NCBI GenBank assembly: GCA_000158655.1
Contig: EQ973343.1
Location: 217,019 to 281,018, forward strand
Direction: 5' to 3'
DNA: 64,000 nt
From: [Clostridium] methylpentosum DSM 5476
GTDB lineage: Bacteria > Bacillota > Clostridia > Oscillospirales > Ruminococcaceae
Shown here: positions 27,707 through 35,655 of the stretch, in pieces
Layout: the number at the start of each line of letters is the position of its first letter
Numbering within the stretch: position 1 is the first letter of the stretch
Program-made: the position numbers and the translations under genes
The notes under the pieces: model-generated
The model's database searches: none
Seen by the model: the letters and a program-made list of their open reading frames with translations, nothing else
Told to the model about the DNA's origin: nothing

Positions 27707-29242
27707 TTAAAGCTCCAAAGAGGATTCCACAGAAAGCGGCCGCTTTCTACAATGTGGGTTTTTTCGAAATTCAGTTGGAGAGAGCCCAATGCTCTTTTTA
27801 AAACAGACCGCAAAATATTTGGAATCGTGGTATCCCACCTCAGACGCGACGGTGTGGATACTGGATGAGACATCCTCGAGCAGCGAAACCGCCTTTTGCA
27901 TCCGGTAATGGGTCACATATTCGGTAAAGGATACCTTGACAACCCCTTTAAACAAACGGGAGAGGTACTGCGGGGTGACAAAGACATGCTGTGCCACTTC
28001 CTGCAAGCTCAATTCTGGGTCCTGGTAGTGGTTTTCAACATATTTTTTCGCCTTGTCAACCAGAGCCTGAGAATGGGTCAGGCTTTTACGCCGCACCAAG
28101 CTGCTTATCGCATCCAAAAAGTCCTCGGAGCAAAGTTTGAAATCGCGCAGTGTATTGATGGCATGGAACCGCATCAAATAAGGGGTCTGCTCGCTCTGTA
28201 TCATAAAATGGTAATGGATCGCCTTCCAACTCACACGGTAGACCAAATCGAGGTAACTGAACTTCAGCCCGTCCTGCTGGATGCCGCGGTAGTCGGCAAG
28301 AGCCTGAATAATCTGAAGGAATTCCTCCTGGTACGGCTCGTTCTGACAGATTTTCTCCCCAATGACATCTGCAAGCTCTACCGGGAAAAGGCGCAGATCC
28401 GGCAGGGAACCAAATTCATAAGATCCAGCTATTCCCGGCTGCTCCAGATCGAGGTCGTAGATGGTATGGCGCAGGGCAGTTTGATAAGAGATGCTGAGCT
28501 CAGTGAGAGAACGGACAGTCTGGCCGATTCCAAAGTGAATCAAACAGTGATTTTCCCTCTCAATCCGTGCAATTTCCCGTTTTATCAGCTGACATTGATC
28601 CTTCCGATCTGAAACATGCTCTTCCAAATCCCGCACCAAACCGATAATCCTCAAGTTGGGCTGAAAAAACAGCAGATAGTAGGGAGGAGTAAAAGCAACC
28701 ATTTCCCGAAAGATCTTTTTTTGGAGTTCTTCAAACTGTCGCTTATTTAATTCAAATGAAACGATCTCGACAGCGAATACGGTATAACTGTTCCAATTGA
28801 GGTTCAGCCCTGAAGAGCTGACAATCATTTGGGCAAATTCTTCCGACAAATTGGGATGGAGGAGAGCGTCCAGGCAGAGTGCCTGAAAATCCGGTCCAGG
28901 ACAAGCTGCATAGCTTGCAGGTACATCGCGTTCAGAGACCAGTTGGCGAACAAATTCCGCGAGTTTTTCTCTGTCTTTCCACAACAGAAAGCGGGTTACA
29001 CCTGCGTTGAGTGCCTCGACCGCCTCCTCAAAGCACTCCGAGTCGCTGAGTAAAATTGTCTGAAACGGAAGGGCAGTGAGAGACCACGCCGGAATCCGGT
29101 CGGTAATCAGTATGTCAAACGTTCCCGAAGGCAGGGGGGCTTCGCTGATCAAGGGGTGTTCAAGGAGGATCAAATTGGAGCAGTAACGCAGAAGATGTTT
29201 AATTTGTTGGAAACGCGGATGGGATATATAGACGGTGTGCAA
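27707..29242 (-). CDS. AraC-family regulator with degenerate receiver domain
   Basis: A regulator of about 511 residues. The N-terminal 110 residues fold-match a response-regulator receiver (FDILITDRIPAWS, with the Asp of the phospho-site position) but lack the acidic pair after strand 1 (VYISHPRF). So it is probably a pseudo-receiver not switched by ordinary phosphorylation. A middle region of about 270 residues resembles those of YesN-type regulators. The C-terminal AraC double helix-turn-helix is at about 405-505 (AQHVFVTPQYLSRLFKGV, KSIGLSPTEFRK). An ATG at 29251 abuts AAGGAG with no spacer, so the TTG at 29242 (9 nt) is the likelier start. It sits upstream of the GH95 gene on the same strand and is its probable activator (inference). 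No histidine kinase is adjacent. Confidence 0.87.
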   Translation of the reverse strand: MHTVYISHPRFQQIKHLLRYCSNLILLEHPLISEAPLPSGTFDILITDRIPAWSLTALPFQTILLSDSECFEEAVEALNAGVTRFLLWKDREKLAEFVRQLVSERDVPASYAACPGPDFQALCLDALLHPNLSEEFAQMIVSSSGLNLNWNSYTVFAVEIVSFELNKRQFEELQKKIFREMVAFTPPYYLLFFQPNLRIIGLVRDLEEHVSDRKDQCQLIKREIARIERENHCLIHFGIGQTVRSLTELSISYQTALRHTIYDLDLEQPGIAGSYEFGSLPDLRLFPVELADVIGEKICQNEPYQEEFLQIIQALADYRGIQQDGLKFSYLDLVYRVSWKAIHYHFMIQSEQTPYLMRFHAINTLRDFKLCSEDFLDAISSLVRRKSLTHSQALVDKAKKYVENHYQDPELSLQEVAQHVFVTPQYLSRLFKGVVKVSFTEYVTHYRMQKAVSLLEDVSSSIHTVASEVGYHDSKYFAVCFKKSIGLSPTEFRKNPHCRKRPLSVESSLEL

Positions 29243-29251
29243 TTTGATCAT

Positions 29252-30067
29252 CTCCTTTTTGTTTCGAAAACAATCCTTTTATGCATATTATGACACAAAA
29301 AAATCAATTTGTCTCGATTATTTTTGTCTAACGCTAGTCATTTTTTGTGAAATTCATCCTTTTTTTATCTATCAATTTGTTTTTTTCAAAAAATGTCCTA
29401 TTCGTATCTGTTTCCGTCAGCAGAATACAGCGCTTGAAAAACTGTGTAGAAAGGTCGCCGGTCTCGGGGACTGAGGAGGCTAAGTTTTGCGGTCATCCAG
29501 AACGAAACGATTTGCCTCAAACAGCTCCCCTTTTTCCAAGCACAATGTCAGGCGTGATCTCTTCTGCCAACAGAGCTGCGGCCACTGGCGGCTGTTTCTC
29601 ATTGGTGCGAGTACCAAAAACCGTGAATGCACTGCTTCAACTCCGAGCTGCTTGGAATTTTCTCGTCATACCGGGCTTGCATTCTCCGCCTGGGCGGGTG
29701 CAACTGCTTTGTACACAATAGTAATCCCCCGGCAAAGCCAGGGATTCTTCATAGACGAGCAAAGCCCTTTGATACTAGCAGGCTCCTCCTGTGCTCAAGT
29801 ACGGTCTGACAGCCGCGAGAGTTTCGTTCCTTGCCGACTGTAATCCGGCTCAGATATTCCCCATCGTCAGTTGTTCCTCTGCTTGTTCTTCCTCTATCTG
29901 ATGTTGTACCTACTCCTTTTTCGCATTCTTCCACGCTGTGTCTTCACAGCACCCTCAGCGCCTAAATTCCCGGAACTGAGGTACTTGTATCGCAATTCCG
30001 GGAACTTTTCCTATATCATTAGGCTGCTTTTGAACCACTCGCCCAGCATGTGGTTTTCTTTCTATAC
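29252..30067. other. Gene-free spacer with IS-like debris
   Basis: No intact gene on either strand. A hairpin, CCCCCGGCAAAGCCAGGG (29728-29745), resembles one near the IS200-type element at 39187. ACCAC...GTGGT followed by TTTCTTTCTATAC (30034-30067) matches the edges of the IS-like relics at 22.6 and 60.6 kb and abuts the rbr terminator. No TnpA coding remnant is readable, so assignment to an IS is inference. Confidence 0.45.
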
Positions 30068-30093
30068 AAAAAAGCCTAGCTTTCGCTAGGCTT
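30068..30093 (-). terminator. Intrinsic terminator of perR-rbr
   Basis: AAGCCTAGC-GAAA-GCTAGGCTT on the minus strand followed by TTTT, a 9-bp stem with a stable GAAA tetraloop, 60 nt after the rubrerythrin stop. Confidence 0.9.
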
Positions 30094-30152
30094 GGAGTGT
30101 GTCGATAAAATCGATTGTGTGAAAAAAAAATTCGCCTTCGATCCTGTGCGGT

Positions 30153-30689
30153 TTAGTAATTGACGCAGCGCAGTTCAAAATATGCCTGGGGATGTGCGCA
30201 GACCGGGCAGACCGACGGAGCGGATTTTCCAAAGTGGATGTGTCCACAGTTACGGCAGATCCAGGCGAATTCACCGTCTTTTTCAAAAACTGCTCCATCC
30301 TGAAGGTTTTTGATCAGCGCTTTGTAACGGTCCTCATGCTCTTTCTCGATCTTTGCAACCGATTCAAACAGAAATGCAATCTTCGTAAATCCTTCTTCCC
30401 TTGCTTCCTCTGCAAATTTAGCGTACATATCAGTCCACTCGTAGTTTTCGCCCTCCGCCGCATCTTTCAGGTTTTCAGCGGTGTCTCCAATGCCGTCGTG
30501 CAGCAGCTTAAACCAGATTTTCGCGTGTTCCTTCTCGTTGTTGGCAGTTTCCTGAAAAATTGCAGCAATCTGCTCATAGCCTTCTTTTTTTGCCTGGGAT
30601 GCATAATAGGTGTATTTGTTGCGTGCCTGGGATTCCCCTGCGAATGCAGTGGCGAGATTTGCTTCTGTTTTTGTTCCTTTTAAATTCAT
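30153..30689 (-). CDS. rbr: Rubrerythrin
   Basis: A 178-residue cytoplasmic peroxidase that reduces hydrogen peroxide in anaerobes with a di-iron centre and a rubredoxin centre. The ferritin-like four-helix domain carries Glu/His ligands in [19 protein letters not shown] and EKEHEDRY. The C-terminal rubredoxin has CRNC (about 145-148) and CPVC (about 160-163). The start follows the perR stop by one base (TAAT-ATG), so the two are translationally linked. PerR control is expected. Confidence 0.96.
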   Translation of the reverse strand: MNLKGTKTEANLATAFAGESQARNKYTYYASQAKKEGYEQIAAIFQETANNEKEHAKIWFKLLHDGIGDTAENLKDAAEGENYEWTDMYAKFAEEAREEGFTKIAFLFESVAKIEKEHEDRYKALIKNLQDGAVFEKDGEFAWICRNCGHIHFGKSAPSVCPVCAHPQAYFELRCVNY

Positions 30690-30690
30690 A

Positions 30691-31095
30691 TTAACTTACC
30701 TCTTTCTTCGATTCATTCAGTTTGTGTTGACAGGTATGACAAACGCCAGTTATGATGACGTCGTATCCATGGACAGTAAAATCGGTCCGGGAGGAAATCT
30801 CCTCTTCGAGCTTGCTCAAACAGTTGAGTTCTATGTCGAACACCTCTGCACACTCTTGGCACACCATGTGGTAATGCCGATCCATCCGGCCATCAAACCG
30901 ATCGCGAGCATTGGGAATGCAGATTTTACGGATGTCTCCGTTTTCAGAGAGCAGGTTGAGGTTGCGGTAGACTGTGCCAAGACTAAGATTGGGGTGATCC
31001 TTTTTCAAAAAATGATATACATAATCAGCAGTTGGGTGCACCCGGTTTTCCCGCACCGTTTTGAGGATCAGCTCACGCTGTTTTGAATATTTCAT
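30691..31095 (-). CDS. perR: Fur-family peroxide repressor, PerR-like
   Basis: A 134-residue metal-dependent repressor. The winged helix contains [15 protein letters not shown]. Zinc cysteines are CQEC (about 94-97) and CHTC (about 119-122). Regulatory-metal residues typical of PerR are present: His in HPTADYVY, Asp in RFD, the pair HYH, and Asp in VFDIEL. So a peroxide sensor oxidised at histidine is favoured over Fur or Zur. It is first in the operon with rubrerythrin. Its promoter carries an AT-rich palindrome over the -10, fitting autoregulation. Confidence 0.88.
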   Translation of the reverse strand: MKYSKQRELILKTVRENRVHPTADYVYHFLKKDHPNLSLGTVYRNLNLLSENGDIRKICIPNARDRFDGRMDRHYHMVCQECAEVFDIELNCLSKLEEEISSRTDFTVHGYDVIITGVCHTCQHKLNESKKEVS

Positions 31096-31124
31096 ATCAC
31101 TTACCCTTCCAAAATATAAAATAT

Positions 31125-31170
31125 TAATAATTATTACTATTATTATATATTACGAATTTCTCTTTGTCAA
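31125..31170 (-). promoter_or_regulatory. perR promoter with Per-box-like palindrome
   Basis: TTGACA (31165-31170), 17-bp spacer, TATAAT (31142-31147) on the minus strand form a perfect sigma-A promoter. Just downstream lies the palindrome TAATAATTATTA (31125-31136) within AT-rich sequence like the Per box TTATAATNATTATAA. Confidence 0.75.
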
Positions 31171-31235
31171 GGGTTTGCCCTAAAATTTAATATTCTTTTT
31201 TTTAAAAAAACCTGGAAAAATAATCCAAGTAACTA

Positions 31236-31264
31236 TTGCTTATTTTGTCAAACAATGTTATATT
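31236..31264 (+). promoter_or_regulatory. Sigma-A promoter for the gene at 31316
   Basis: TTGCTT (31236-31241), 17-bp spacer, TATATT (31259-31264), about 50 nt before the start codon. Confidence 0.6.
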
Positions 31265-31315
31265 TATAAGTAAATAGTGAAAGAATATGCAACCATCTAG
31301 GAAAGGCGGAACACC

Positions 31316-31786
31316 ATGAAGCAGGCAGTGCTGGAAAAAAATTTGAATAAGGGGAAAACGAACATCAGGTTATCACAGCCGGACGTTGCTTCACAGGAAA
31401 TCTTCAACAGCGCAAAAAACGTGGACAAACAACTCACTTTCCGCATTCTCAATGAGAATGGGTCGACGAAGTACGCGTGGATATTTAATAACAAAGAAAT
31501 CCGTGAACGCACTATCGATGTCAATCTCGCCCTATCGCTGGACGCCGAGCCTGACCCTGTCCTGGCTCAATTTTTTGAACAAGAAAATGCGATAGCGATC
31601 ACCTTCCGTCACCGCGGCAGTTTGCCCGCCCCCGCAACAATCAAGCTGTACGTCGGGGACCGCTATAAGGACGGCACCGTTTTAAATCTCTACAGTTACG
31701 ATGCTGCCTCCCGGGCGATCGCTGATTTTGCCACCGACCTGGTAGTCAGCGGCGGATATTTGGAATTTCCTATCGAACACTGCTAA
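31316..31786 (+). CDS. Hypothetical protein with a stand-alone surface-protein-like beta domain
   Basis: A 156-residue protein with GGCGG 7 nt before the ATG. There is no signal peptide or membrane segment. The C-terminal half (AITFRHRGSLPAPATIKLYV, LNLYSYDAA, FPIEHC) resembles beta-rich modules found inside large Firmicutes surface proteins, here alone and apparently cytoplasmic. The N-terminal half is not recognised. It has its own promoter and lies opposite perR. Function unknown; it may be a detached fragment or a small structural protein. Confidence 0.65.
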   Translation: MKQAVLEKNLNKGKTNIRLSQPDVASQEIFNSAKNVDKQLTFRILNENGSTKYAWIFNNKEIRERTIDVNLALSLDAEPDPVLAQFFEQENAIAITFRHRGSLPAPATIKLYVGDRYKDGTVLNLYSYDAASRAIADFATDLVVSGGYLEFPIEHC

Positions 31787-31932
31787 GGCGCCGGATGCTT
31801 TTTCTCCAACCTTCAAAACCTTTTGACGGGATACAGCGACGCGGTCACCACCCCGTTTCTTTTCTACATCAGCTGTTTTTTGCTGAGGCTTTTTTCATCA
31901 CCAGTGTTGCGGGGCCGCATCAGACGAAAACA

Positions 31933-31972
31933 GAAAAAGCAGGGGACAACCATTTGGTTGTCCCCTGCTTTT
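31933..31972. terminator. Strong bidirectional terminator
   Basis: A 19-bp perfect stem (AAAAAGCAGGGGACAACCA and its complement) with a 2-nt loop and T/A runs on both sides. It can end the plus-strand hypothetical gene and the minus-strand esterase. The remaining 31787-32182 shows no gene. Confidence 0.9.
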
Positions 31973-32182
31973 TGATTCTATCCGTCCTGACGAAATATCC
32001 GGGGTCCTCAGTACGCTCCTCATTCGCGTCAGAGCTACTCAGCCAGCAAAATCCCCCGGCCTGGTGAGTTTTCCAGTATAGAGCTCGCAATCCGGCACGC
32101 AGGCAAATCCTGTCCGTCTCCTCTGGCATGCTTCCGATGGCTTCGAGAAACCAGGACCGAAATTCAATCCAGGACAGAGAAA

Positions 32183-32977
32183 TCAGCGCGGCAGCCAGGC
32201 GAGCACCTGCTGGATCTGCTCATCCCACAGCCCCCACTCATGCCCGCCGGGCCGTTCCACATAGGTCAGCGGAAGGTTGTTGCGCTCAAAGCAGTCCCGC
32301 AGCCTGCGATTCATATCAATACAGAGCTCGTCCTCGGTGCCGCAGCTAAGATAGGCGCTGGGAACCTGCTCCTCCGATCCGGCAAGACGCCCTGCGAGAG
32401 TGAACAGGTTGTTCTCCCCCTCTCGGCAGGCTTCCACGCTCCCAACGGTGTTGCGCATCATTTCACTCATATCAAATTGTTCGGAATACTCGGCCACCTG
32501 CTCGATATCGACCGCGCCGGAGAGGGAGGCGAACGCCGCGTACCGATCAGGATAGCGGAGCGCCGCTTTGCAGGCGCCATATCCTCCCATCGAGAGGCCG
32601 GCGATAAAGGTATCCTCCCGCCTGGATGACACTGGAAAATTGGCCTGCACAAAACGGGGAAGCTCCTCGGTCAGATAGGTAAAGTAGGCGAGGCCGTGCG
32701 CCATGTCGGTGTAAAAGCTGTTTTCCCCAAATGGCAGCACCAAGGCGATCCCGCTGTCCTGCGCGTATCGCTCCACATTGGTCTTGCGCAGCCAGCTCGT
32801 CTCATCCCCATTCATCCCGTGCAGCAGGTAGAGCAGCTGATGCGCCTGGCCGGCGGGATAGATTTCATCCAAGCTCAGGTGAGCGGTCGCCGCACTTGAC
32901 GGAGACGGAAGGGATACCACCACTCTGGTGGTGGTGCGGAGGATTTTTGAAAAGAAATTACAGTGAAAAAGCGGCAT
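32183..32977 (-). CDS. Esterase D-type alpha/beta hydrolase
   Basis: A 264-residue cytoplasmic serine esterase of the putative-esterase (esterase D / tributyrin esterase) family. Oxyanion region LLYLLHGMNGDETSW, nucleophile elbow GLSMGGYGA, and a late histidine in GGHEWGLWD are all visible. The chosen ATG at 32977 (MPLFHCNFFSK) has GAGGGTG 8 nt upstream and matches the family N-terminus; the open frame runs 29 codons further without an RBS. Substrates are probably short-chain acyl esters or S-formylglutathione-like thioesters; de-acetylation of sugars is possible (inference). It stands alone, divergent from the short unit upstream of rtcB. Confidence 0.88.
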   Translation of the reverse strand: MPLFHCNFFSKILRTTTRVVVSLPSPSSAATAHLSLDEIYPAGQAHQLLYLLHGMNGDETSWLRKTNVERYAQDSGIALVLPFGENSFYTDMAHGLAYFTYLTEELPRFVQANFPVSSRREDTFIAGLSMGGYGACKAALRYPDRYAAFASLSGAVDIEQVAEYSEQFDMSEMMRNTVGSVEACREGENNLFTLAGRLAGSEEQVPSAYLSCGTEDELCIDMNRRLRDCFERNNLPLTYVERPGGHEWGLWDEQIQQVLAWLPR

Positions 32978-33002
32978 AAAATACACCCTCGATTCTAAAA
33001 AC

Positions 33003-33031
33003 TTGACTTGCTCAGCCGGATTTGCTATAAT
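33003..33031 (+). promoter_or_regulatory. Strong sigma-A promoter upstream of rtcB
   Basis: TTGACT (33003-33008), 17-bp spacer, TATAAT (33026-33031), plus strand. A terminator follows at 33167-33200, before rtcB. Confidence 0.82.
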
Positions 33032-33037
33032 TAAAAC

Positions 33038-33200
33038 TAATTTATTTGAAAGGCGGGTGGACACTGTGACAAACTATTTTAAAACGAGCAAAACAATGAT
33101 CCCATTTCAGGAGCCCAGTTGTCCAATCAGGCCATAACCAGCCGGTGCGGATAATTGGATGATTTCGAGCGCTTCTGAACGTGGGGAGCGCTCTTTTTTT
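33038..33200 (+). ncRNA. Short promoter-to-terminator transcript (leader or small RNA) before rtcB
   Basis: The promoter at 33003 and terminator at 33167-33200 define a transcript of about 163 nt. It contains GAAAGGCGGGTGG and a GTG-started frame of 23 codons (33066-33137). After this, CCAAT (33123-33127) can pair with ATTGG (33154-33158) just before the terminator stem. It could be an attenuated leader for rtcB, a peptide gene or a small RNA. I recognise no known riboswitch fold. Confidence 0.4.
33167..33200 (+). terminator. Intrinsic terminator / attenuator before rtcB
   Basis: GAGCGCT / AGCGCTC stem with a 13-nt loop followed by seven T, 48 nt upstream of the rtcB start. Confidence 0.82.
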
Positions 33201-33248
33201 GTACCCATACAACGAAAATACACAGGATAACGCAGAGGAGGCGTTTTT

Positions 33249-34457
33249 TTGATCACCCTTAACGGAAAATACAACTCCGCCACTGTCTACACCGATGTTG
33301 TGGACGAAGCGTCGATTGCTCAGATCATCCAGCTGTGCAATCAGGAGTTTACAAAAGGCAGCCGTATCCGGCTGATGCCCGACGTACACGCGGGCGCTGG
33401 CTGCACCGTCGGCACCACCATGACAATCACCGACAAGGTCGTCCCCAACCTCGTGGGGGTGGACATCGGCTGTGGTATGGAGACGGTGCGGCTCGAACAA
33501 AAGCACATTGAGCTGCAAAAGCTCGACAAGCTCATCTACGAAAAAATTCCCTCCGGATTTTCGATCCGCGATAAGGCGCACCCCTATTTTGAACAGGTCG
33601 ACCTCTCACAGCTGCGCTGTTTTGACGCGATTGATCCAATCCGGGCAGAAAAAAGCCTCGGCACCCTCGGCGGGGGCAATCACTTCATTGAGGTGGATCG
33701 GGATAGCGAGGGCGCCCTCTATTTGGTCGTCCACTCGGGCAGCCGCCGCCTCGGGTTGGAGGTCGCGAAGTACTACCAAAACGAGGGCTATGCCGTTCTC
33801 AACAAGAGCAGTCAGGCGGACATCCAACAGCTGATCGCGCAGCTCAAGGCGGAGGGAAGACAAAAGGAGACTTCCGCCGCAGTGAAAAAGCGCAAGCACA
33901 CCAAGCAGACCCAGATTCCCGCTCCACTTGCCTATGTCGAAGGCAGGCTTTTTGAGGATTACATCCACGACATGAAACTGGTGCAGCAGTACGCCATGCT
34001 CAACCGCAGGGCAATGGTGCACGAGATCCTCAAAGGGATGAAGCTCAAGGCGGCGGAGCAGTTCACCACAGTGCACAACTACATCGACACTGACCGGATG
34101 ATTCTGCGCAAAGGCGCGGTGTCCGCTCAGGCCGGGGAAAAGCTGCTGATCCCAATCAACATGCGAGACGGCAGCCTCATCTGTGTGGGAAAGGGCAACG
34201 AGGAGTGGAACTGCTCCGCCCCCCATGGAGCTGGACGGTTGATGAGCCGGGCAGACGCTAAACAGAGCTTTACCGTCTCCCAGTTCAAAAAGGAGATGGC
34301 GGAAATCTACACGACTTCGGTCAGCCGGGAGACGCTGGATGAATGCCCCATGGCCTACAAAAGGATGGAGGACATTGTGGACAACATCGGCCCGACGGCG
34401 GAAATCCTCAAAGTGATCAAACCGATTTACAACTTTAAAGCGGGGGAGGAACGCTGA
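33249..34457 (+). CDS. rtcB: RtcB-family RNA ligase
   Basis: A 402-residue GTP- and Mn-dependent ligase joining RNA 2',3'-cyclic phosphate or 3'-phosphate to 5'-OH ends. Metal and catalytic blocks are visible: LMPDVHAGAGCTVG, VGVDIGCGM, GTLGGGNHFIEV, VVHSGSRRLG, and SAPHGAGRLMSR, which contains the histidine that becomes guanylylated. The length matches the shorter bacterial RtcB group. AGGAGG lies upstream. No archease or RtcA gene is adjacent. It sits downstream of a possible attenuator and 58 nt before sbcD, so RNA repair and DNA repair genes may share a transcript (inference). Confidence 0.94.
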   Translation: MITLNGKYNSATVYTDVVDEASIAQIIQLCNQEFTKGSRIRLMPDVHAGAGCTVGTTMTITDKVVPNLVGVDIGCGMETVRLEQKHIELQKLDKLIYEKIPSGFSIRDKAHPYFEQVDLSQLRCFDAIDPIRAEKSLGTLGGGNHFIEVDRDSEGALYLVVHSGSRRLGLEVAKYYQNEGYAVLNKSSQADIQQLIAQLKAEGRQKETSAAVKKRKHTKQTQIPAPLAYVEGRLFEDYIHDMKLVQQYAMLNRRAMVHEILKGMKLKAAEQFTTVHNYIDTDRMILRKGAVSAQAGEKLLIPINMRDGSLICVGKGNEEWNCSAPHGAGRLMSRADAKQSFTVSQFKKEMAEIYTTSVSRETLDECPMAYKRMEDIVDNIGPTAEILKVIKPIYNFKAGEER

Positions 34458-34515
34458 ACCCGTATCCTATATTGTATCAAACCAGAGGAAAAATGTAAAG
34501 AAAAGGAGTGGTTGC

Positions 34516-35655
34516 GTGAAGGTGGTCCACACCTCAGATTGGCACATCGGACGAACATTGGGCGGCTACAGCCTTCTGGAGGATCAGGAATACTTTCTCA
34601 AACAGCTCGCTGCCTTCCTAGTGAAGCAGCGGGCGGACGCGCTCATCATCGCAGGGGATCTCTACGACCGGGCAGTCCCCTCAGCGCAGGCGGTTGCCCT
34701 GCTCGACCGTTTTTTGAGCGATGTTGTGCTGCAAAAAAAGATTCCTGTTCTGGCAATAGCGGGAAATCATGATTCCCCGGAGCGGCTCTCGTTTTCCAAT
34801 CGGTTTCTTGAACAGGGTGGCCTATACTTGCAGGGGACAGTTGAACAGGGCGTCAAACGGGTCGACCTGGGACAGGTGCACTTCTATTTGCTCCCCTATC
34901 TTGAGCCCGCTGCTGTACGGCAGTTGTTCCCCGATGAGGCCATCCACAGTTTTGACCAGGCGGTGGAGGCTGTCGCCCGCCATTTCTTATACGATGAGTT
35001 GAGCGGAGGAAAAAATATACTGATTTCACACGGTTTTTGGATCAACCAGTCGGATTCTCACGAAAACTCCATCCAATTCTCCGAGTCGGAACGATCGGTC
35101 GGTGGTAGCGATGCGGTGGATCTCAGCCGCTTTTCGATGTTTGATTACGTCGCGCTCGGACATCTTCACGCGCCGCAGCAGGCCTCTCTCAACGCGCGCT
35201 ACAGCGGCTCCCCTCTCAAATACTCAGTTAGCGAGGCAAAACAAAAAAAATCAGTCACGCTGCTCGACATCGGAGAAAACGAAATCAAGGTTTCCGCTCA
35301 CACCTTTGCACCGCTGCGGGATGTGCGGGTGGTTGAAGGCGCCCTTGCAGAGGTGGTAAAATCCCCGTCGGACGACTACGTCTTTGTCAACCTCACCGAT
35401 CGGGAGTACCAGCTCGACGCCATCGGCAGCCTGCGCGGGGCGTTCCCCCACATTCTTGGGCTTCAGTATGTCCGCATTCAGTACAACAACGTAGCCTCCG
35501 GCGCCGAAGCGGTGCTCAGCAAGTCCCCACTCGAGCTGTTTGAGGAGTTCTATCAGAGCAGCACTGGGGAGCCGATGCAGCCGGAGCAGAAAAAACTCAT
35601 CGGGCAACTGCTCGACGAACTGGGAGGGTCGCAGCATGAAACTTCTAAGCCTTAA
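34516..35655 (+). CDS. sbcD: Exonuclease subunit SbcD
   Basis: A 379-residue nuclease subunit (Mre11 homologue) of the SbcCD complex that cleaves DNA hairpins and blocked ends. The calcineurin-like phosphoesterase motifs are complete: HTSDWHIGRTLGG, GDLYDRAVP, GNHDSPERL, ISHGFW and GHLHAPQQ. The start is GTG with AAGGAG 8 nt upstream. It overlaps sbcC by 20 nt, so the two are translationally coupled. Confidence 0.97.
   Translation: MKVVHTSDWHIGRTLGGYSLLEDQEYFLKQLAAFLVKQRADALIIAGDLYDRAVPSAQAVALLDRFLSDVVLQKKIPVLAIAGNHDSPERLSFSNRFLEQGGLYLQGTVEQGVKRVDLGQVHFYLLPYLEPAAVRQLFPDEAIHSFDQAVEAVARHFLYDELSGGKNILISHGFWINQSDSHENSIQFSESERSVGGSDAVDLSRFSMFDYVALGHLHAPQQASLNARYSGSPLKYSVSEAKQKKSVTLLDIGENEIKVSAHTFAPLRDVRVVEGALAEVVKSPSDDYVFVNLTDREYQLDAIGSLRGAFPHILGLQYVRIQYNNVASGAEAVLSKSPLELFEEFYQSSTGEPMQPEQKKLIGQLLDELGGSQHETSKP

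Noticed and set aside
29487-29934. Possible transposase in the 29.5-29.9 kb spacer
   Set aside because: Fragments are open but match nothing I can name; only the end-like hairpins support mobile DNA, so it is listed as a spacer.
31795-32129. Short open frames around the strong bidirectional terminator
   Set aside because: They translate the terminator stem and show no protein-like pattern.
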